Positions 58,097 through 64,000 of a stretch of 64,000 nt of DNA are shown here, piece by piece (position 1 is the first letter of the stretch; each line of letters opens with the position of its first letter). Origin of the DNA: Microvelia longipes (lineage: Eukaryota; Arthropoda; Insecta; Hemiptera; Veliidae); NCBI GenBank assembly GCA_018340805.1, contig JACMZG010001913.1:8034866-8098865 (forward strand), in the 5' to 3' direction. Both the position numbers and the translations under genes were made by a program. The notes below the pieces were generated by a model. It was given only the letters and a program-made list of their open reading frames with translations, did not search any database and had not been told where the DNA came from.

Positions 58097-59603
58097 ACGG
58101 GCCTTCGGCCCGTAGCCGCTACGCGGCCTCGGCGCTTCGCGCCTCGTCCGCTTCGCGGCCACATTGTTGTTGTTTTGTGTGATGTGTTGTTTCATTATTG
58201 TTCTTGTTACATGGCATTTTGCCATGTACCTAGCGAATTTTCACAGCCTCTCCACACAGGCCCGCTTCGCGGGCCTGAGAGGCTTTCTCACAAATTTGAT
58301 TTTACTAATTAAGATTTTATTAATACTTTATTATTAATAGTATGCTATAATATTAAAACTAACAAGCATTATAAACAAAAATATATTCATGATTTATGTT
58401 TTTAAATAAAAATACCGTTTCCATCACTTAGGATCATAGATAAACAATATTAACATAGATGGCTCACTCAAAGATTTAAAAAAAAAATAGTTGATGGGAT
58501 GCAGGAGGCTCAAGTAGTACAGTCTAGTGGTGACAGCGTGAAACTGTCACATATTTTTTATTTCTGACATTTTATTTATTTATTTTTATTCAACCAAACA
58601 ACGAGCTGTTGAGGGTAATCAAGTAATATGTTGTTTCCTTTACTTATCCGTTTGCGCCAACCCGAGATGTTATACTCAGATAGCAAATTTAAATGTTAAG
58701 TCTAAAAAACTAAAAATGAATTATTGTTATTTTTTTAAGAAAACGATGGTGCTGCTTCGCGTGATGAGGCCCCAAGTTTTATTAAACAAAAATCCATCGC
58801 GAATACTACAGCATACCATAGATCTTTGTTTACTTTTATTTATTTTACTAAACGATTGGCAACTGTTTGTTTTTAAAAAAATACTGCAGCACAATCTAGT
58901 AGAGAATAGAGCAATATATTTTTACTACTAGCGCTATTCAAGACTCTAGTGATGAGGCCCCCAACTTAAATCATAAACACAAACTTGTCAATTGAGTGTT
59001 CCTACTACACTCGGGAGTGAACCATCTATCTTAGGATTGTCTGATTGAGCTGAAACCGGTCGCAATCGTTTTAGAATGACTTTGACCATATAAAGACTAC
59101 TTCGAGGTTCTTCCGCTTTACGGGCCTGCTTTGCTCGGCGTGGTTTAGTGGAAGCCATTTTTGTCCTGTCTCTCTGGACAGCAGGCTTACCAGGATGGAG
59201 CAAGAGGTAGAGGTCCATCTTTTATACTATATCCCCACCCTCTAACACTACTAAACCTAACAGATATCGTACAAGTCTTGACCTAGACGTATACATATAT
59301 ACAACATTATATATATATGTAAACTGTTTGCGCCATTGGATGGTTCGATTGAGCTGAAATTGTCTTAATCGATTCAGCTAGCCGTCTACCTAAACACGAA
59401 ATACCTTGTTTTAAAGCCATTTCAAGTTTCAAAATTTTTTTTTTTTCATGACGTCATAACTTTGGTTGATGACGTCATAATGTTTTATAAACAATAGGCC
59501 TCGTAACTCCTCAACATCTCGCGATTTGCAAAGTTTCGTTCAATTTGACAACGCCTTCGAGAGTTATCGTTCGCCATACGAAAGGGTAGAAACTCTTACA
59601 TAC

Positions 59604-59643
<40 letters not shown>

Positions 59644-59775
59644 TATATAAACTTTTTCGGGCATATATTTTTGTTATCAGGAAGCCAATAGGAACCGATT
59701 CCACTCACTCCCACCCTCAACTTCCGTCATCCGAACAACCTCATAAGCGTCATTTTCATAATGAAAATTCGCTAA
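58097..59775 (+). mobile_element. D block plus E element, copy 5, with nested MITE
   Basis: D block 58097-58162 with four mini-hairpins, the GGCCCGC-TTC-GCGGGCC hairpin near 58259, and the TAGCGAATTTTCA end near 58232. E begins at 58413, is split by the MITE at 58435-59029, then continues to TGAAAATTCGCTA at about 59762-59774. TGACGTCA at 59449 and 59470. Confidence 0.7.
58435..59029. mobile_element. hAT-like MITE with 8-bp target duplication
   Basis: This 595-bp insert is flanked by CTTAGGAT at 58427-58434 and 59030-59037; uninterrupted E copies show a single CTTAGGATTG. The right end GAGTGAACCATCTAT is the inverse of ATAGATGGCTCACTC near the left end. The left end has about 19 extra bases before it (CATAGATAAAC.. 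repeats its first bases). An 8-bp duplication with short inverted ends fits the hAT superfamily. No transposase. Confidence 0.65.
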
Positions 59776-59779
59776 AACG

Positions 59780-60675
59780 ATTAAAGGAGTTTTCACGTCA
59801 ATAGTCTGATATGGAAATTACTGCGAATTCTAAGGACACTATCTTAGGGTCTGAAAGACCACGGTGCAGGAACAGCTCAATCGTGTTTGTAAAAAGCATT
59901 CTAGAGAGTCATTTGAAGTATTAGTATCCATGATAATGTTTCTTAATAATTTTTTGTTACGAAATTGGAAATCCTAAATTCCTTATTTTAATATATCTCT
60001 TTTTAACATTTATATTAAAAATATGGCCCCGGTTTACACAAAATAAATATTGTATACTTTTGCCAATAAAGAACTTGTTTAAAAAACATTTATAGTTATG
60101 AAAAATAGAATTATTTTACTTACGTAGCTAATTTTGTTTCGCTAATTTTATTAAAATTGGTCTAGTGTCTAGTTAATTCAATTATTATTTTATTTCCATC
60201 AAAGAAAACCTAAGTCCTAATAAAATCTTCATAATAATGAGCCTTAATTATAAATAATACTTATTAGGCAAATTTCTTTTTCAAGACTATAAAAGTTTTG
60301 ATATTAAAATAAGGAAGAAAGGACCCCTTTTGAATTAATTAAAGAAGGCAGACAATATTCTGTTGCTTTTTACTGAATGGAGGTCTAATTAAATAAAGCT
60401 TAATTTTAAGCCTTTAAAGGAAATTTTCATCTTTTGAAGAAAGAATTGGTAAGAAAAGAAATTGGGCCTAATAACAGGTTTGATTAAATTTAAGTTTTAT
60501 TTTTTTATTATTATTGTCTAATAGTTTGAGAAAAAATGCCAGCTGAGGAGTTATTGAATATTATCGTAAAGATATACAAAATAGAGATTATTTTCTGAAG
60601 AAGTCATTATTTCAATTAAGTTATTACTACTCAATTTTCTTCCAAGTATAGCCTTGGAAAAAAGAGACACCGAAG
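59780..60675. other. no gene seen
   Basis: AT-rich sequence with no recognised repeats. Confidence 0.4.
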
Positions 60676-60850
60676 ACCGGTTAGCTGAGTGATAAAGCGC
60701 TCATCTTATCGCCCAGGGTTTAAGAGTTCATCAGAGAGAAAAACTTATACAAGGCTATTTCTTGCGCCGTTCTCTCGGGAAATCTTGAATTCAAAGCCGG
60801 CTGACCCAGCCTAGGATTTTCGTGTGATCTCCTTTGGCTGCGAGATTGAT
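60676..60850 (+). repeat. tRNA-like SINE candidate
   Basis: TTAGCTGAGTGATAAAGCGC (60683 onward) resembles a pol III A box and D arm. GAGTTCATCAG, about 43 bases on, occupies the B-box position but fits poorly. A body with CCGGCTGACCCAGCCTAGG follows. No tRNA fold could be drawn. Confidence 0.35.
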
Positions 60851-62555
60851 TAGCGGGTTGCTTATGTGGTTTATTATGCAAATTTGGGTTTGGATTTTGT
60901 ATGAGGCAAGTTTCTCTAGTAAACGTAAAGACAAACTTATGGCCGGTGGAGAATCGGAAAGATACTGACCCTTCGAATCGAGCGCTGTTAAAGTGGAGAC
61001 ACGGTTTTAGTGGTGTCTGTGGTCCTATACGATTAGCGTTAGTGATTAGGAATGCTCAGGGTTATACGGTCAGAGATATGGAAATGTGTTATTACCGTCA
61101 TCTTTACCCGTCGGGCTGTACCGGACTGGACAGGGCAGTAAGTATAATGAGTATTTGGTGAGACTGGACTATCTAGTGAAATTGGTAAAAAATATTAGCT
61201 GGCAGGCTAGGTAAGACTAATAAGATCAAAGTAGGTAGTGGGACTAGTGAAGTACACACGAAATTGTGAACTGGTAACAGTAGTGGTCCAGTAAAGAAAA
61301 GGGTAGAAGTACCGAAGTTTTCCCTGGATTCAGTGTGTGCATAAAATCAAGATGTTATCAGTAGAGTGGTATTCGAGAATGTGGCTAAAATGACCCTACG
61401 TGTTTAGGCTTAAAAAAATTTTTGTTTCAACGAAGGAAAAAAACCATGGGTCTTAGAAGAAAAGTTTTATCCCTCGGAATCAAAAAAGGCAAACACAGTA
61501 GGGGCATAACTTGAAACCCATGGATTCGTTTACTCTACTTGTAATTGCCGTCTGGCACTAGAGAGATTTTCAGGAGGCGCCCTAGCTTATGGTCCCGGCT
61601 TACCGTAAAGTATGAGTCTGACCAATTCTTCGTCTGCCCTGCCGATACCGAAGCACAGATTATAGCTACACCCTATTAAAACACTATAAGTGACTCCCGC
61701 CAGGTATCTACCCCGATTTAAAGTGAGGCTTATTGATGTAAACTTTCTATATTAGTGCTGATAATATGTGTATTAGCTGTAATAAAAGCAATTCTAAATC
61801 CATCAGTTTCGGGTAATAACTAAAGCCTTCTTTCATTTTTCTTTTTGTAGCAGAGCGGTAGGCTTCTGCTACAGTAGTCTGACACATAATTTTATTATAA
61901 TGATATTTTAAGTTGTATTGTGGATTTTCAATTTATTATTTTCAATAATAACTTTCGTGGAGGTCCGCGAGCCGGGCGAATTTCTTTCGAAATGCTTGAT
62001 TTTTGCTCAAAACCCGTTTCTTACCTAATTTTGTCTCGTTTATAATTTATCGCATTGGCTTAAATAGTACCATTACAACTAGTTACTCATTGGCTTCTGG
62101 GTTATTTAAGGGAAGGTGCTTGATTTCGTATGATTAAGAATAAACTGAGATTAAAATGACAACAAAAGATTTTGTGAAGAGCTGATTTTGAAAGCATATT
62201 AAGTTTTGAGTGAGAGTATAATTTTTAACAGCCTATAGGAAATTTATACCTATTTGTGCTTAAGTTATAATGAATACACCGAAAACTTAGATTTTAAATG
62301 GATTGTGAAGCCAGAAACCAAACATTTCAATTATAATTCGGCCTTGCGGATCTGCACGCTAGATTTTTTGTTACTGTCACATTTTATGTTAATGCTACAG
62401 GCTAAAGCAGCGAACCTTACTTGGATTAAATAAAATTTGTTACGAAAATAATTTATTTAATTAAGAAATTAATTTAATATATTATTTTAACTTTCACTAT
62501 TAAGTGACAATTAACTTTAAAACAAAAAAGGTTGTATTTACCGCAAGTTGTAGAA
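60851..62555. other. no confident gene; C remnant
   Basis: 60901-61161 has an 86-codon frame with ordinary amino-acid composition but no recognised family. 61960-62040 is an eroded family C end (GAGGTCCGCGAGCCGGGCGAA). Nothing else named. Confidence 0.4.
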
Positions 62556-62561
62556 GCAGTC

Positions 62562-62794
62562 GAAGAATCAGCTACCGTCGATACTTGCTGTTGGATATAA
62601 ATATCCCTGGAGCCCTCTGAAGATGAAATCTTCAGAGGACTCGTCGTGCTCATTGAGACTAGAAATTAATCACTGATATAACTTTATTAGTTGAGAGCTC
62701 GAGTGTTGCCCCGCCGGCTGATGATGGCGTTATGCCGAAACCGGTCCAGGGATATTTATATCAAACAGCAAGTATCGACGGTAGCTGATTCTTC
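62562..62794. mobile_element. inverted-repeat element, 50-bp arms with internal hairpin
   Basis: The arms 62562-62611 and 62745-62794 are inverse complements at 49 of 50 bases. Inside, CCTCTGAAGAT-GAA-ATCTTCAGAGG (62615-62639) is a perfect 11-bp hairpin. CTGATGATGGC and GCCGAAACC lie near the right arm. A related single arm is at 56360-56510, so the family is dispersed. Classification is open: a MITE, or an end piece of a larger element. Confidence 0.6.
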
Positions 62795-62799
62795 AATTA

Positions 62800-64000
62800 A
62801 CTTTCAATTTATTAGATTTGAGAATAAACTCATAACTGGTGACTGAAACTGCGACCCTTTAATTATAAAATAAGTTTTTTTTCTTGGAGAACTTGATTTT
62901 TTGAATTGAAAGTTAGAGTGAGTTCAAGATCTCTCGGCGCCCTGATGAGTTAGACGTAGTGAAAGAGAGTGGGGCTAATGGCATACCATAACCCCCATGA
63001 TGACGAATGTCGATTGATGGAACAGTTCCCAGATGTAGAATTGCGTTTTAAATTTTGTCACATTTTTTAAGTGTCTCTCGCTCAATTATATTGTTTCAAA
63101 TATTTTTTTTGCAAAACTCGGTAGTATCAAATGATATAACTTGAATTTCGTACATAATTTTAAACGAATCGGTTAATTGTTTAGCCCTGTAGCCGGTAGA
63201 CGAGCAAAGTACACATTATTTTACAAAATGTCTCAAAATTGCGGAAAGACGTCATTAACTTTTTGAAAATTTATTAAAATTACGAGAACGTATTTTCCTC
63301 CCACGTTTAAAATGTTTAATAAGAATCACAATCAAGTAAAAGAACGTAGGAAAAAAATTCTACATTATTTGTTAGAGCTAAAACGTAGAAAAGGAGCAAT
63401 ATTAGATAGCATCTGGGTCACCTTGTATTCCACTGTAGTTTTCATTTCTATATAAAAATCCCATTTTCTTTTGGAATTTTCTATTTCTGTGTGGCTTCTA
63501 TATGGTAGAGGAATGTTGCTTAATTAGTTTTTCAATACTCGATTTTTGGTAGGAAGCTTGTTTTGAGAAAGGAGAAAATAAAATTTCCAGTATGTTATAG
63601 AAGACTAAGCCGAATGATAGTTAGTAGTACTGTTAATAATGTTGAATATTAATAACAGATTATAGCTTGTCGAATTTAAATAACTTAAATCGCTACATAA
63701 TCGCTAAATTTTTTTAACTCTGGTAGAGTTTCTACCAACTAAGGCTCTCTTAAATCGCTAACTAACTGAATAATACTTTCTATTAAATAAATACAAATGT
63801 GTAATTATTATAAGTTTAATTTTTATTGAGAAGAAACAAGCTATAGATAACAGAATTAAAAAAAACGGTTAAACAGTGTTGCCATCTATAGGACATTTTT
63901 AAAAAAGTTTTTGTCTGTAAAGTTTGTAAATTGTGGCAAAAAAAACTAGCAGTGTTACTAATATTGAAGCAGTTTCATAAACATTACACCTTAACAATAC
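62800..64000. other. no gene seen
   Basis: AT-rich sequence without recognised repeats or long open frames to the window end. Confidence 0.4.

Noticed and set aside
60901..61161. 86-codon frame as a host gene exon
   Set aside because: Composition looks ordinary, but no domain, splice context or homology was recognised; not enough to call a gene.

Overview
The window looks like nuclear DNA of an arthropod, most probably an insect. The base composition is strongly AT-rich, no host gene can be recognised, and almost everything identifiable is a transposable element or a tandem repeat. Nothing in the sequence fixes the species. No rRNA gene, intact tRNA gene or CRISPR array was seen.

Region 1-12050 is the gene-bearing part: the right-hand portion of a Polinton/Maverick (adintovirus-like) element, all genes on the plus strand. 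In order it carries the end of an unidentified ORF, a 55-residue one-finger protein, a protein-primed type B DNA polymerase with five N-terminal C2HC fingers, an FtsK/HerA-like packaging ATPase, a DUF8207-like protein, a retroviral-type integrase with a C-terminal chromodomain, an adenain/Ulp1-like cysteine protease, a probable capsid protein, and a small unknown ORF. Together these would cover replication, genome packaging, integration, proteolytic maturation and particle formation. From the ATPase onward every gene starts with the same core promoter, an AT box 31-32 bases before a TCAGT/TTAGT initiator. Most genes carry frameshifts. A 2.1-kb block (3868-5980) is repeated at 5982-8047, and the two copies abut exactly at a single N (5981). 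This is best read as an unmerged contig overlap, so the real element is probably about 2.1 kb shorter than shown.

Region 12-35 kb holds no genes. It contains interspersed repeats (named B and C here), MITE-like and foldback structures, long TA microsatellites, a perfect 66-bp palindrome, and three unrelated minisatellites between 31.8 and 34.3 kb.

Region 35-45 kb is built from a modular repeat. A GC-rich block made of tiny hairpins (D) sits beside an AT-rich element (E) that carries two CRE palindromes. The D/E copy at 37.4 kb contains a nested solo LTR (37560-37912, 5-bp target duplication). The copy at 58-59.8 kb contains a nested hAT-like MITE (58435-59029, 8-bp target duplication).

At 45967-49066 lies a 5'-truncated I-group non-LTR retrotransposon with reverse transcriptase, RNase H and a CCHC knuckle, framed by a 15-bp target duplication. 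The rest, 49-64 kb, is minisatellites, further B, C, D and E copies, a 50-bp-arm inverted repeat and tRNA-like SINE fragments.
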